Assembly (NCBI GenBank): GCA_007922305.1
Contig: ML677328.1
Coordinates: 8,790,620-8,854,619 of the forward strand
DNA length: 64,000 nucleotides
Direction: 5' to 3'
Source of the DNA: Dermatemys mawii
Lineage: Eukaryota; Chordata; Testudines; Dermatemydidae
Shown: positions 1-11,161 of the stretch, piece after piece
Position numbering within the stretch: position 1 is the first letter of the stretch
Layout of the letters: the number at the start of each line of letters is the position of its first letter
The notes under the pieces: generated by a model
Told to the model about the DNA's origin: nothing
Seen by the model: only the letters and a program-made list of their open reading frames with translations
The model's database searches: none
Program-made: the position numbers and the translations under genes

Positions 1-1534
1 AGCCTGCCTTAAACCTGCAGCACTGCTACTTGGGCTTTTCACGGCCCAGTCAGTGGTGCTGACCAGAGCCACCAGGGTCCCTTTTTGACTGGCTGTTCCA
101 GTTGAAAACCAGACACCTGGCAACTGTATTTAGCAGCCTGAGCATTAGGATTGGAAGAACTACATAGACTCTCTGGAGCCATCATGTTGGTGTCAATTGA
201 GACCCCTACTCTTCAAAAGTAGATAAACTGAGGTTCTATACCTTTTATTCTATGACTATCATTCAGATGTTTTAAAGGAGGTATTATCTATTTTTTATGG
301 TCAGGGAGAGCTAAATTTATGAAGTTCAGTGCATATATTTCCACACACCATTCCTTTATGCTCATTCAAACTAGGCCTTTACATACAACACACATCTCCA
401 GCTGAGTGCCTAACTGCTCAGGAACATTCACATACCAGTTATGTGTGTGTGCATAAGGAATTGTATCACAAATGCGCAGTTGTACACACACTAAATTCAT
501 ACCAGCCTTAAAGTGACGTTCCCTATCCTTGGAACAGGGATTAATGTCAGAGTGAGTGATCTGTCTAGAACCAGAATCAACTTTTTAAATGTATTCACTA
601 TGCAGGCCTTTAACAGAGCAAGGTGGGTTTCTTCCGGGAAACGTAGCCAAATTTCCTCCTCTCCACTTTGTTGTACAATGTACTGTGAATCATTTGGTTA
701 TCTCCTTCTTGCATTTCTCCCATTGTGTATGCACTATATTCTGCAGTGTTTTGGGATCCTTTGAGATGAAAGGCATTATATATATACACATGACAAATAT
801 TATCATCATTACTTGATTTCAATTATGTAAAGCATACTAAACACTCCAACTGGCTATTTACCATACATGGCAAATCAATATTTCTGCAACAATCTGTTTG
901 TCCGGAAGATGATTAATTTAACTGCTACCCTGAAACCACATTGCTTACATTGTGGGGGGTGAGAGGCATAACAGAATCTAGCACCTGGACATATATTTTG
1001 TAATGATTCTATTCTTTTTTTATTTACTAGATTTCTGAGCTGGCTTTCACAGCTGGTCCACAATTACCTGAATTTCAATAAAACCCCAGTTGGTTGGTGT
1101 CAGAATTACTGTCAGATCATTAGCACTTCCATTTCTGAAATGCCATTTGATAACCTTGAATTAGCAGCTGGTTATTCTTACTGTCAACAAAACATTTTGA
1201 ATCCCATCCAATTATAACTCAAAAATAGATTACAATCTTAGGCTTACACCTTAGGTTAAACCTTAAAAGGCTTAGATTAAAACCATTTTTGAAGGGTCAA
1301 TGGACATTTTCATAAATAAGTAATTTTAGTAACATTTAGATTGTGACAAATATCAGCTGTCCCGAGTCTTCTAATATAGTCAGTTAATTCTTTATAGTCA
1401 TACACAGATTGCATGTACAACAATTTTCAGACTTGTATAAGTGCAGATACATTTTGACCTTAATATTTTACTGAACAGCTATCAGCGGCTATGGTAATAG
1501 TTTCAAACCTATTAATTATCTTTAAGGCTGTGAT
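1..1534. other. Unique AT-rich sequence, nothing recognised
   Basis: No coding region or repeat family could be supported. The short reading frames here show no domain and no codon pattern suggesting an exon. Confidence 0.5.
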
Positions 1535-2017
1535 TTAGTCAGAGGTCACGGAGTCCATGACTTCCAAAGAGCTCCATGACTTCAGCGAGCACGGGCTGGG
1601 AGCTCCACATTCCCTGCCGCCTGCAGAGATAGGGAACTGTGAGGGACTCCCGCTGCAGTTCCCAGCCATTGCGGGTGGCAGGGGGGACCCCACAGCTCCC
1701 GGCTGCCATGGGCACCAGAGGGGATTCCCCCACCACTCTCTGCCAGCCACAGGGACCCCTGGAGCTCTCTACCAGCTGTGGGCAGCAGAGGGGAATCCTG
1801 GAGCTCTCTGCCACCATGGGAAACTCCCAGAGCTCGAAGCTAACAGCAGAGGGGGATCGTGGAGCTCCGAGCCTGCCCTCAGCTGCCCAGGCTCCCCATT
1901 TTGTCATGGATATTATTAGTAAAAGTCAGGGACAGGTCACGGATTTCCATTATTTTTTTCATTATTGCCTGTAACGTGTCTGTGACTTTTACTAAAAACA
2001 TCCATGACAAAATTTTA
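1535..2017. mobile_element. GC-rich non-autonomous DNA element with hairpin end
   Basis: A GC-rich block in AT-rich DNA begins near a 'gtcacggagtccatgac' motif and ends in a large hairpin at 1898-2016. GGAGCTC-containing phrases recur through the middle (about 1570-1870). I recognise the 'gtcatgga...agtaaaagtca' motif from a common turtle interspersed repeat, but cannot assign a superfamily. The overlapping ORFs on both strands are by-products of the GC-rich composition. Confidence 0.55.
1898..2016. repeat. Hairpin, arms of about 40 bp
   Basis: The left arm (1898-1936, containing ttttgtcatggatatt) is complementary to the right arm (1975-2016, containing aacatccatgacaaaa), with a roughly 38-base AT-rich spacer. 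This is the terminal palindrome of the surrounding element. Confidence 0.75.
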
Positions 2018-2692
2018 ACCTTACTTATCTTCAATTTTTTCCTTAATATTAGATGCTACTGAGCAGTTCATATATGCCACAGATAGAAAGCCACCACATC
2101 ACCAAATTTAACAAAGTGGCCTCTGGGGCCACTTCATGCAGCTGTCACATCTCATTCACGCTATCACAGTTGGTATCTAGACAAGCTTCAGAGCAATATA
2201 TGGTACTGTTTGTTCAGGGCTGCAATCACAGCAGAGACTCACTTGCAAACACACATTAGCGGAACTTCTTTTTAATTCAAGGAAGGGAAGAAATGCCATA
2301 GCTAATGGGGCCGGGGGGGTGGGGGGGGAGGAGAGGAGGGAGAGGGGAGAAAGGAGCCACAACAGACATTGAATTACCAAAAAGAATAGTGAGCATTTGA
2401 AATTTCCTTTTTTACAGTTCTCAATAAAATGAAATGAAATGATATATTCTGGTGTTCACAAACGTCAAGAACATTAATTGCCACATATAAAACTGTGCTT
2501 CCCCTGAACATACTTTCCCCTGCCTAGCAATATTTAAAAACAAAACAAAACACAACAGACAACTTCAAAAACCTCTAACAATTTTCCTACAACAAAATTA
2601 AACCGTGTGTCAGACAGGTCTTCCATACAGTTTCCTCCCCCACAACTTTAAAAGCCAAATTTAGGTCTTGATCCAATGCTCACTGAGTGCAT
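2018..2692. other. Unique sequence with a purine-rich tract
   Basis: Nothing coding is visible. A G/A-rich low-complexity tract lies at about 2308-2357 (runs of G, then GGAGAGG repeats). Confidence 0.5.
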
Positions 2693-2756
2693 GAAATCCT
2701 GATTCTATTGAAGTCAATGGGAAAACTCCCATTGATTTCAATGGGGTCAGGATTTC
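2693..2756. repeat. Hairpin MITE-like palindrome
   Basis: Two arms of about 30 bp (2693-2722 and 2727-2756) are inverted copies with a few mismatches around a 4-base loop (aaac). The core reads gaagtcaatggga/tcccattgatttc. Related 'gacttcaatggg' palindromes are a common short repeat in reptile and bird genomes; related fragments occur in this window near 4025-4110, 40000-40045 and 42385-42425. Confidence 0.75.
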
Positions 2757-3269
2757 ACTTAGTTCCTTTATTGGCCTTCGAATCAGGCCCTTTGGTCAAT
2801 GCAACAGATGAGGAAGAACGTATTCTCTGAAGATTTCCCACTCAGCAATAATTATAAACAAAGAGGATCACAGAGCGGTAAGTAACCACAAAAAAATGTT
2901 GGTGCTCCATTTCTCGGAAGAAAAATAAGATTCTTGATTACTATAATTTGATTGAGCTTCAGTATTGTCATGCTATTATTTCAGTGTACTTCTATCCACT
3001 AAGAAAATTTCCAATTATTTCCTTTTCTTCTACAGAAACATGAGTTTCATCTCAAATAGTACAGTAGGTTATACAAAAAGAGGTCAACTAAATCTTATGA
3101 ACATGTTTGCCTGCACTAATGTATATTTCAGAATATCAGGTACTTTGTTTTAATCAAAATATATCAATGACATTTTTGAAGATAAGCAAAGGAAGTTCCT
3201 TTAAATAAACTACAAGAAGTCCTGGCATAAAAGTAACTCTTCCGTCCCTCATTGTATTTCAGTAATGCC

Positions 3270-3780
3270 TACAGGTCTCATCTTGAATCAGGGGAGGTGT
3301 ATGCAAACAGGGAAAGTGCCTAGGGGCCTGGGCAATTTAAAAGGACCTGGAAGCCCCAGCCCCATTGAAATTGCCCAGGCAGGCCCCGGGACTCCTAGGA
3401 ACGCATGAGGTGGTACCGGCGGACAGGCATATGGAAGCCCTGGCTATGCCAGAAGAGCACGCCCAGCAGCACAGCCGGCTGCAGATGGATGGACTCCAGT
3501 AGTGCAGCCAGCATCAGCTTGGGGGCACCAGCCAGCGCAGGTGCAGCATTGCCCAAATGTCAGGCAGACCGTGTCCACATGGGCCCGGCTTGTGCATGTG
3601 TGCACCAGCCATCACATACGGTCCAGCTCCACGCCCATGTGGTGACACCACACTGGGACAGCAGTAACATGGGGCCCAGCTCCAGCCCACAGCAGTGATG
3701 CACAGTGGCAGTAGCTCCCCACACCAATGACCCTCTCTAGGGGGCTATCGCCTGTTCTGCCCTGGGACCCGGAATTGCTG
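3270..3780. repeat. Unclassified GC-rich interspersed sequence
   Basis: A block clearly more GC-rich than its flanks, with small inverted pairs such as gcccattgaaattgccc. Composition and sharp borders suggest an inserted element, but I see no clear terminal repeats or duplication. ORFs in it on both strands have no recognisable domain. Confidence 0.35.
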
Positions 3781-3789
3781 TCAACAAGC

Positions 3790-4235
3790 CAGATATACAT
3801 AGTAAGAGATAGTCCTTGCCCCTACCTACCTGTCACAACCTACAGTCCAAATTCAGGCAAGCATTTAAGCACGGGCTTGTATCCTACAGACTTCAAAAGG
3901 ATTAAGCATGTGCTTAAGTGCTACATGAACTAGAGATAGTTTCCTGAGTCAGGGCTTAAAAAGACAAGACCAAAAAACCACCATCATCCCCATTTTTAAG
4001 ACAAGAAATTGAGACAGTTCATAGGCCTGATTCAAAGCACATTACAGCTTATGGGAGATTTCCAATTGACTTCAACAGATTCTATATCAGGTCCCACTGA
4101 TTCAAAGGTCACAACATTTTTTGAGGCTAACTCAGGAATTCAATCTCAGTCTCCCAAGTCCCAGCCCAGAATCATAGGCACAATACCATCCCTTCTTCTC
4201 CAACCTCCTTGGCTACCATGAAAAAAATAGGGGAA
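3790..4235 (-). repeat. MIR/CORE-SINE-like repeat, interrupted by hairpin elements
   Basis: On the minus strand the pieces at 3790-3848, about 3975-4030 and 4110-4235 look like a MIR-type SINE in reverse orientation: 'agagatagtccttgcccc', 'ccatttttaagacaagaaattgagac', then a 'gaattcaatctcagtctccc' tail. Two short palindromic inserts split it, 3851-3955 (arms agcatttaagcacgggctt and aagcatgtgcttaagtgct) and about 4025-4110. The family call is from memory of the MIR consensus and is heavily diverged. Confidence 0.5.
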
Positions 4236-5282
4236 TAGAATTGTTTAATCTGAATTGACAATTCAAATAACAGATCAAAGAGAATCCTTAGGATTTCAGC
4301 AAAGGCTTAATTCTTTTTTGAAGAACTTTTATTTTCACCAGACAAGCAATCAGGACTTTAGCAAAGATTTTCATAGCTGAATGGCTTAATGTGAAATTCA
4401 TAAAGCAGAAAAGGAAATAACTAGATCAGATGTTAAATGAGAAGAGGAATAGGTGAAATTAATAAAAATTAAATGTTTGTATTACCCAAATAGGCTGCTA
4501 AAAGACTTTTATTTTGAACAATTACACAGCCTGTCCTGGAGTAACTATTGCCAGGAGTCAGAGAAATTCAACATCAATAGAATCTTTCATTCTAATAGGG
4601 GTGAATGCTACTCAGAGTGATATAAATTAGAAGAGAGCAGAAACAATCAGAAATGCCATTCATTTCATACAGTCACAACAAATGGAGATGACCTGTAGCC
4701 ATAAAGTTCAGATCGAGATCCAAACATCCCCACAACTGTTCAAATCCAAGGTTTGACTTGGATTCTTATGATATGTCTGCCCAGGGATAAAAGACCCACA
4801 ACCCAGCTGCAGCTGGCCTGGGTCAGTTCACCTTCACTTGCGGGACTAAAAAAAATGCTGATTAGACAGTTAGGCTCGGGTTAGAGTCCAAACATCTAAA
4901 CTGCAATTTTATAGCCCTGCTATAAAGTCTGAGCTTGAGTCACCTGACCCAGGTCAACTGTGTGTGTTATACTGAAGCACAGACATACCCTTAGGGGCCC
5001 AATGCAATTTTTACTGAAGTGAAAGTTGGAGCACACCTAGTAATGTTGCACCACTTGTGCTTTTCAGATCTACACTCAAGCTACTCCCATATTTTGGCAT
5101 ATTGAGATTTGGGACTTGGGTTTCGGCCCAACTCTCCTAACAATCTGCTAAAAGGAAGCTACATAAAGAAGTTCAACTTTCTTGCCCAAATATTTCATGT
5201 GAAAAATAAGAGCAAACCTTGCAGTGTCATAATGTTTTTTTTTTAACCAAGTCATCATGCTATGTTCTTATTGTAGGTTTAA
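4236..5282. other. Unique sequence, nothing recognised
   Basis: No gene, terminal repeat or known repeat family could be supported here. Confidence 0.45.
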
Positions 5283-5531
5283 AAAGGTTATAGGAGCAGA
5301 GAGATATTAGGAAAAAGCTATTTCACTAGGAGGGTGGTGAAGCACTGGAATGGGTTACCTAGGGAGGTCGGGGGATCGCCATCCTCAGAGGTTTTTAAGG
5401 TCCACTTGACTAAGCCCTGCCTAGGATGATTTAGTTGGTGCTGATCCTGCTTTGAGTCAGGGGCGGGTGTGTGCGCGCGCGCGCTATATGATCTCCTGAG
5501 GTCTTTTCCAACCATAATCTTCTATGATTTT
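5283..5531 (+). mobile_element. CR1 LINE 3' fragment
   Basis: This matches the end of CR1 ORF2 and its 3' UTR: 'gtggtgaagcactggaatggg' (the ALERNPLP-like end of the ORF), 'gatttagttggtg', 'ctgatcctgctttgagtcagggg', ending 'gaggtcttttccaacc...ttctatgatt'. CR1 is a chicken-repeat-1 clade LINE that usually inserts as 5'-truncated copies, as here. A GC alternation (gtgtgcgcgcgcgcgc) at 5470-5485 has expanded inside it. Confidence 0.85.
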
Positions 5532-6084
5532 AAAAGAGAACTAAATTAATCATTGGAAGGTAAAATTGGCAATGAAGGATGTAGCTATTCTGCACCTTTG
5601 AAAATCAGGCTATTTTATTTAAGAGCCTAAATATGGCTTTAGAAGGCTAACTTCAGGCACCTATGCTCAAAAATGTTGGCCTTCAACTTCTTCCTCCATT
5701 TCCATTCCAAGTTCTCTGTGGATTGTTATCAGACAACACCTAGAAGGAAATGATTTAAGTGTGATTACTTCAAAGGCATTCACAAAAAGAAAAATAACCA
5801 AAAAAAGTACTCAAAAATTGACTATAAATGCTATAGTCTGAAAAAAGTAAGATGTTCTTTTTTAGATTTACATACTGAGTTGACAAAAAAGCTAGACATC
5901 AAAGGACAGCATGTCACCTCTCTAAGATTTTTAGTGGGACCAGTTACTGCCAGCATATATAAACACCTCAGCTAATTTAGATCAATGCATTGAGGTCTCA
6001 GTAGATTACGTGTGTGTTCAGGTTAAACATAAGTATATATGCATGTCTCCTCTCTGTACCTCCCAACATGGGTTTAAAGAGGAT

Positions 6085-6310
6085 GGATGGCTTAGTAGGT
6101 GAGGTACTAGTCTAGGACATGGGAGATCCATGTTGAAGTCCTTTCTCTGCTGAAGACTTCCTGTATCACCTTGGGCAAGTCATTTGGCTTCTCAGTTACT
6201 ATATGTAAAATGGAGATAACGGTACTTTTCAATATCACACAAGAGATGTGAGGATAAAGAAAGACCACAAGATGCTCCAGTACAATAGTGCTAGGAGCCA
6301 CTCAAGATAC
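6085..6310 (+). mobile_element. MIR/CORE-SINE-like element
   Basis: The order of motifs fits a tRNA-headed CORE-SINE: a degenerate tRNA-like head ('ggcttagtaggtgaggtacta', 'tgttgaagtcctttctctgc'), then the core 'cttgggcaagtcatttggcttctcagt', 'atgtaaaatggagataacggta', and a tail 'gtgaggataaag'. The divergence suggests great age. Confidence 0.7.
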
Positions 6311-8170
6311 ACATAATAAATTTCCTGACTGAAGCCAAGGTTCTGGGCATGTAGTGTTGTTTATAAGCAGACATGACTTGGAGATTGCATTCAGATGATA
6401 TTTCAAAAGTGGCTGAATTATACTCTTTCAGTAGAGCCCAAATCTCAGATCTAACACACTTGCTGGGCACAGACTAATGAAGGTAAACAAATGTTCCCTG
6501 CTTGGAGTCCAGTTTATTTAAGCCTCAGGTCCCCTGGCCCTCTGGGTCCCCAGTTCAGTTCAATGTCTCTTTCCTGATAAACCAAACTAGAACACAAACT
6601 CTCACAGTCTTCATCCTAGTTTCAGCAGGGTACAGCCTGTCCTCCCTCGGTGTCTGTCAGTTTGTCTGTTTCCCATTTGAGTTTGGGATTTTTCTTTCTT
6701 TTGTTTGAAGCTTTCTCCAGTGGCACTTCCACCCCCTGCTCACTCAGAGCCCTCCAAGAACCTTCTTACTTCCTCTCACTTCTGCAAACGTAACCACAGA
6801 CTTCTAAATCTTCCCACATCCTGCTGCACTTATACTGGAGTCACCAAATTCCTGTCAGCTGGGGCTCATTTTGTGGCTGGATAGGATACTTAACAAGAGG
6901 TTTTGTCATAGTTCCCTCTGGCCCCAAGAGCTTCTTCCATCCCCTTTTGTTTCTGGTGGGAGCTAATATGACATACCTGCCAACATAACAGAGCAATCAT
7001 TACTGCAAACCTAACTACAGGGATTTAGCACCTGAGTCTAGGGTGACTTAGCAGAAGATTCCAGCTTTCTTACAGAGGACCTCACATTCCGCTTTCCTGT
7101 CACAAACCCATATTTAAATAAAGTTAAATATACTCTCTAAAGATATAGATGAAATTATCTGAAGAATAAAAATCTCTAATAAGCAACCAACAGAGTTCAA
7201 ACAACCTACATTATAAACATGACTGAACTCATAGCACTGCAGATAGCAACAGAATACAAACTCACTGTAATATTTGATCTAAACATGCTTGCTGCTGTCA
7301 GGCTACTCATCTGCAAGCATTTACTCTGTTTTGCATACATGAAAGAGACAGGGATAGTTGGATTCCTTAGTGCTGCTTTCTTTGATGGGTTCTTTCTTTT
7401 TAAGGAGAATAATAGACATTGCAGATATAACCCAAGATGACAGAAACAAAATAATTGTTTTTTTTTAAAATTCCAGCATACAAACTCTCTTTGCTTTTCT
7501 AGATAAAACAGCTTAAATCTCATTTTTTTCAGCATTGTTAAGCATGCAGTAAAATAATGCATCTACAAGAGTAGATGCCAGTATCAAGCCCCCACAGCTT
7601 GGTTGTATCTTTTAAAAGAAACTTTTCATGTGATGAAAGAATGACCCTGAAATAGTACATCTATCAGCACCATCAGTGTGTTTCTGCTAAACTTAATCTC
7701 TGAAGTTGTGGGCTGTTGATTTTGAAGCTCAAATTTCAGCTAGAGCCTGGATTAGATTTAGTGAGCTGTTTGATTTCATTACAAGGCATGGGTCTGCTGT
7801 GTTTTTCTGACTAGACAATCCACCTGTTTTTCCAAAGAGGAGTCCTAAGGGGAAAACAGCGTTCATAGTTTGATGAAAAATTAAACCTTGCATTTGATGA
7901 TCCTTTTATTGAGGCTGTACAAGTGAATGTTGAAATGTTTTCTACATGCTAGCTAGACAGCTGTGGTAAACATTATTTGTCAGTGTAAACAAAGATTTAT
8001 GTGAATAGATTTTTAATACTATATCCAGTGATAAGCTCTAGTGAACCTTGGCCTGTTCCTAGTGGTTGCTAGAGGAGTATCATTATTATATTTCCTGTTA
8101 TACTCGACTGCTGTGTTTTTAACACTCTTATCAGTTTATCTGTGTGCCAGGTGAAGGAGTTTCATTCTTA
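6311..8170. other. Mostly unique sequence; possible old LTR at 6490-6920
   Basis: No coding exon is visible. 6490-6920 is C/T-rich and has a minus-strand AATAAA near 6512; it may be an old minus-strand LTR, but no termini or duplication support this. 7600-8160 is unique, CpG-poor and rich in homeodomain-like AT motifs; it may be constrained non-coding DNA, which cannot be shown from one sequence. Confidence 0.35.
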
Positions 8171-8178
8171 GGCTAATT

Positions 8179-8491
8179 CAGGAGTTGGCAACCTTTCAGG
8201 AGTGGTGTGCCGAGTCTTCATTTATTCACTCTAATTTAAAGTTTTGCGTGCCGGTAATACATTTTAAGGTTTTTAGAAGGTTTCTTTCTATAAGTCTATA
8301 ATATATAACTAAACTATTGTTGTATGTAAAGGAAATAAAATATTTAAGAAGCTTCAATTAAAATTAAATTTAAATTAAATTAAAATGCAAAGCCCCCCAG
8401 ATTGGTGGCCAGGTCCTGGGCACTGTGAGTGCCGCTGAAAATCAGCTCGTGTGCCGCCTTTGGCACGAGTGCCATAGGTTGCCTACTCCAG
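8179..8491 (+). mobile_element. Non-autonomous hAT-like transposon with target duplication
   Basis: The left end caggagttggcaacc and the right end ggttgcctactccag form a 15-bp terminal inverted repeat (13 of 15). The sequence gctaatt (or ggctaatt) flanks both sides (8171-8178 and 8491-8498), matching the 8-bp duplications of hAT elements. There is no coding capacity. I recognise the internal 'gtgtgccgagtcttcatttattcactc' and 'gtgccgcctttggcacg' as a frequent turtle repeat. A second, left-truncated copy lies at 43576-43836 in reverse. Confidence 0.85.
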
Positions 8492-8619
8492 GCTAATTAA
8501 TTATTCTTTCAGGCTTCTCTTCTATGGAGGATGAGGTATTAGTCTCTTCAGAGGAGCCTTCTGTATACAAATACATGCAAACCTGTCCAAAATAACTGTT
8601 AACATTAAACTGATAAAGA

Positions 8620-8752
8620 GCACACACAGCTACACTAGCTTTAGGGTTTTCCTTTTCGTCTGTGAACAGAGCACATTCATCTGTGAACAGAGCACACACA
8701 GCACACACAGCTACACTAGCTTTAGGGTTTTCCTTTTCATCTGTGAACAGAA
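8620..8752. repeat. Tandem duplication, period 81 bp
   Basis: A unit of about 50 bases beginning gcacacacagctacactagc and ending ctgtgaacaga occurs at 8620-8670 and again at 8701-8751 with one visible difference (cgtctg versus catctg). A further partial ctgtgaacagagcacac copy lies between them. Confidence 0.9.
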
Positions 8753-9049
8753 ATGTAAAAGCTGAGTACTTAAATTCATCAAGCTATTGTAGTCTTATTG
8801 TACATCTGTCTTGAGTTGTATGAAAACTGTCCTTTGCCTACAACTTGGTTATGTTTCTTATGTTTACACTTTTCCCACATACTGCAAGTACACATTGCTA
8901 GTTTCTCCTCTTGATGTTGGCATCAGCAATAAAACTCATGACATGTTTGCTAAGGGCTCTCGCTGCAACTCTTACCCCTAACAATTTTTTAACAGATATC
9001 AATAATGAATTGACAGTTACCCAGCTAGGTTTGGTCAACTCAGACCAGG

Positions 9050-9245
9050 TCTATAGTACTCGCTGGATTGGTGGGTAGAGATTGACCTATCAGGGGTTGA
9101 TTTATTGCATATAGTCTAGACGTGATAAATCAATCCCTGAGCGCTCTCCCTGTCAAATCTGGAACTCCACCGCCATTCACGTAGCTGAGATTGCGTATTG
9201 TAAGTTGACTGCCCTCCCCACCTCCCCCTAGTGTAGACTCTTGCT
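9050..9245 (-). mobile_element. Short DNA element, reverse copy of the 35.3 kb family
   Basis: Shared phrases in the same order as the reverse complement of 35287-35570 include 'gataaatcaatccc', 'ggaactcca', 'cacgtagctgagattgcgta' and 'agttgactg'. The copy is shorter and its outer inverted repeats are degraded ('ggtctatagtactcgctg' and 'ctagtgtagactct'). Confidence 0.6.
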
Positions 9246-10727
9246 GGTCAGCGTTGAAGACCTATGAGTCTTTGAAGTCATGTTTAGCCCTCTTCCCAAG
9301 GCAGAGTTGTGCTCACCAGTGAAAGTATGTCATATGTTCATGTAGAAGTTAGGGCACAGTCATCATCATCATCTGCCTTCGTTGCCAAAACCAGACCTCA
9401 CACTTTAGTGTACGCATGGAGGGCACATTCTAAATTACAAATATATTGGAAATTATGTTACCAAAGTATGTCTATCAAGCAGGGCTAAAGGCCCCCACCA
9501 GACAAAGGAATGTGATTCTGCTACCTGGAAAGTATTTCCAAGGTACATTAAGTGATGTCCTTTCAATAGAGTCTCAATAGAGTACATTTTGAAATGTCCT
9601 TTCAATAGAGTCTCTCATATTGGCTGCCAGCTAGCAATATACATTACATATTCTCAATCCTCCCTGAACATTCTACTTTATTAATATGAACTCAAGGTCT
9701 CTTGCCCTCTTCTCTAATTTCTAATTATCTATATGCAATATTAGAAGGAATGTCCATTAGCATAAAGATTATTTTTGGCAAGACAAGACACATTTTAAGG
9801 ATATCAATCTTTCCCCTGACTGAAAGTGATACATTTTGCCACCAGTCGAGGTCTTTCATTAGGACTTGTGAAAGTAGTATCCCATTCAAAGAGTTTAACT
9901 TCACTACATATGGTGTCATTTTTATCCCTAGCTAATTTTATGCTGTTAGGATGTCATTCGAAGTTGAAATCTGCCACCAAGTATCATGGCCAATAGAAAC
10001 TATGAAGAGATAATTCCATCTTAACTGTTTGTAGCTTCAGAAAATGGCCTGTCATTCTGTGAAACTTACTCAGTTCTGTGATGTGCTTGTCTGCCTTTCA
10101 TTGTTGAAAAATACTTTGGAGAGGGAAAACAAGGAAATAAGTATCATTTATGTAAAATTTTAGAGGGATGTGACATATTTGGAGACTTAAGTGGTTCCCT
10201 TCTGTACAGGGGAAAACTTAAAACCCATTTCTTTTTTTTTTTATCTTAACCCTTATTCTTCAACACTTAAAAGCAGATGTTCACATCACACAGCTCAGTA
10301 AGTTACACTGCATGACAGAACACAGTATTGACCAAACTACTAAACCACAGTCCCATAATGTTTATTATTTGGCCAAAAGTCAAATGGAAAACTACTATTA
10401 GTGAAGCTACAGTTATATAAAATGGTAATGCTGGAATGTTAATATTACCAGATGACAAATGGTATTGTATAAAGGGTTGGAAAACTGGATCTCACAAACA
10501 GATGTATTCACTAAAACAGATGTAAATTACTTCATTGCTGTAACTACAAGTTTGACTTGATAAGGTGTGTTCTTCAACTAAGATAATAAGGTAGCTAGTA
10601 ATAACCAAGTAAGGTAGTCATATATTTTCAGAATGTTTTGTATCTATGCTAGGTTGTATAGCTATGAATTGTATTCATGTTAAGCTTTTCCTAGAATGTT
10701 TTTTTACTTATGCTAACTTGTTTAACC
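9246..10727. other. Unique sequence; small direct repeat
   Basis: Nothing coding recognised. The phrase atgtcctttcaatagagtct is duplicated at 9555-9574 and 9594-9613. The last few hundred bases may be internal sequence of the retroviral element whose 3' LTR follows, but they hold no readable frame. Confidence 0.45.
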
Positions 10728-11161
10728 AAGGGGAAAATGTGAAGTGATGTAATTTCAGTGCTAAGTGAAGAAACACACCAGAAAGATAGGATAAGATGAT
10801 CTTTTTCATGCTTAACCAATGTGCACTCTGTATCAAGGTACAGCTAGTGTGCATGTCTCTAAGCTCTGCTGACTTCTAAAATGCTATGTTCAAAAGAAGA
10901 TAAGACACTGATAAGAACTAGGTAATGAATGGAGTCTTCTATCCATTCTAAACAAGGAGGATATAAAAGAGGTATTTTTTGTAATCAGACTTTGGAATTC
11001 ACACAGACTAGAGATGTAAGATGTGATCACTTCAAAGTTGTTCCCCAGAGTTGGTAATGTATAGACTTCTCTTCATTACACAGATTTATTTTTGATAAAT
11101 AAACTTATTGAGCCTGGGTTATCTGAAATCTTATCAATAAAAGAACTGAACCTTAACAACA
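10728..11161 (+). mobile_element. Endogenous retrovirus-type 3' LTR with polypurine tract
   Basis: A polypurine tract (aaggggaaaa, 10728-10737) is immediately followed by TGTGAAGTG, the expected start of a 3' LTR. Inside are a TATA box (atataaaaga, 10961-10970) and two AATAAA signals (11098-11103 and 11136-11141). A plausible CA end lies at 11160-11161. No viral genes survive upstream. The 3' border is uncertain and no target duplication was found. An ERV-L-like origin is possible but not shown. Confidence 0.5.
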
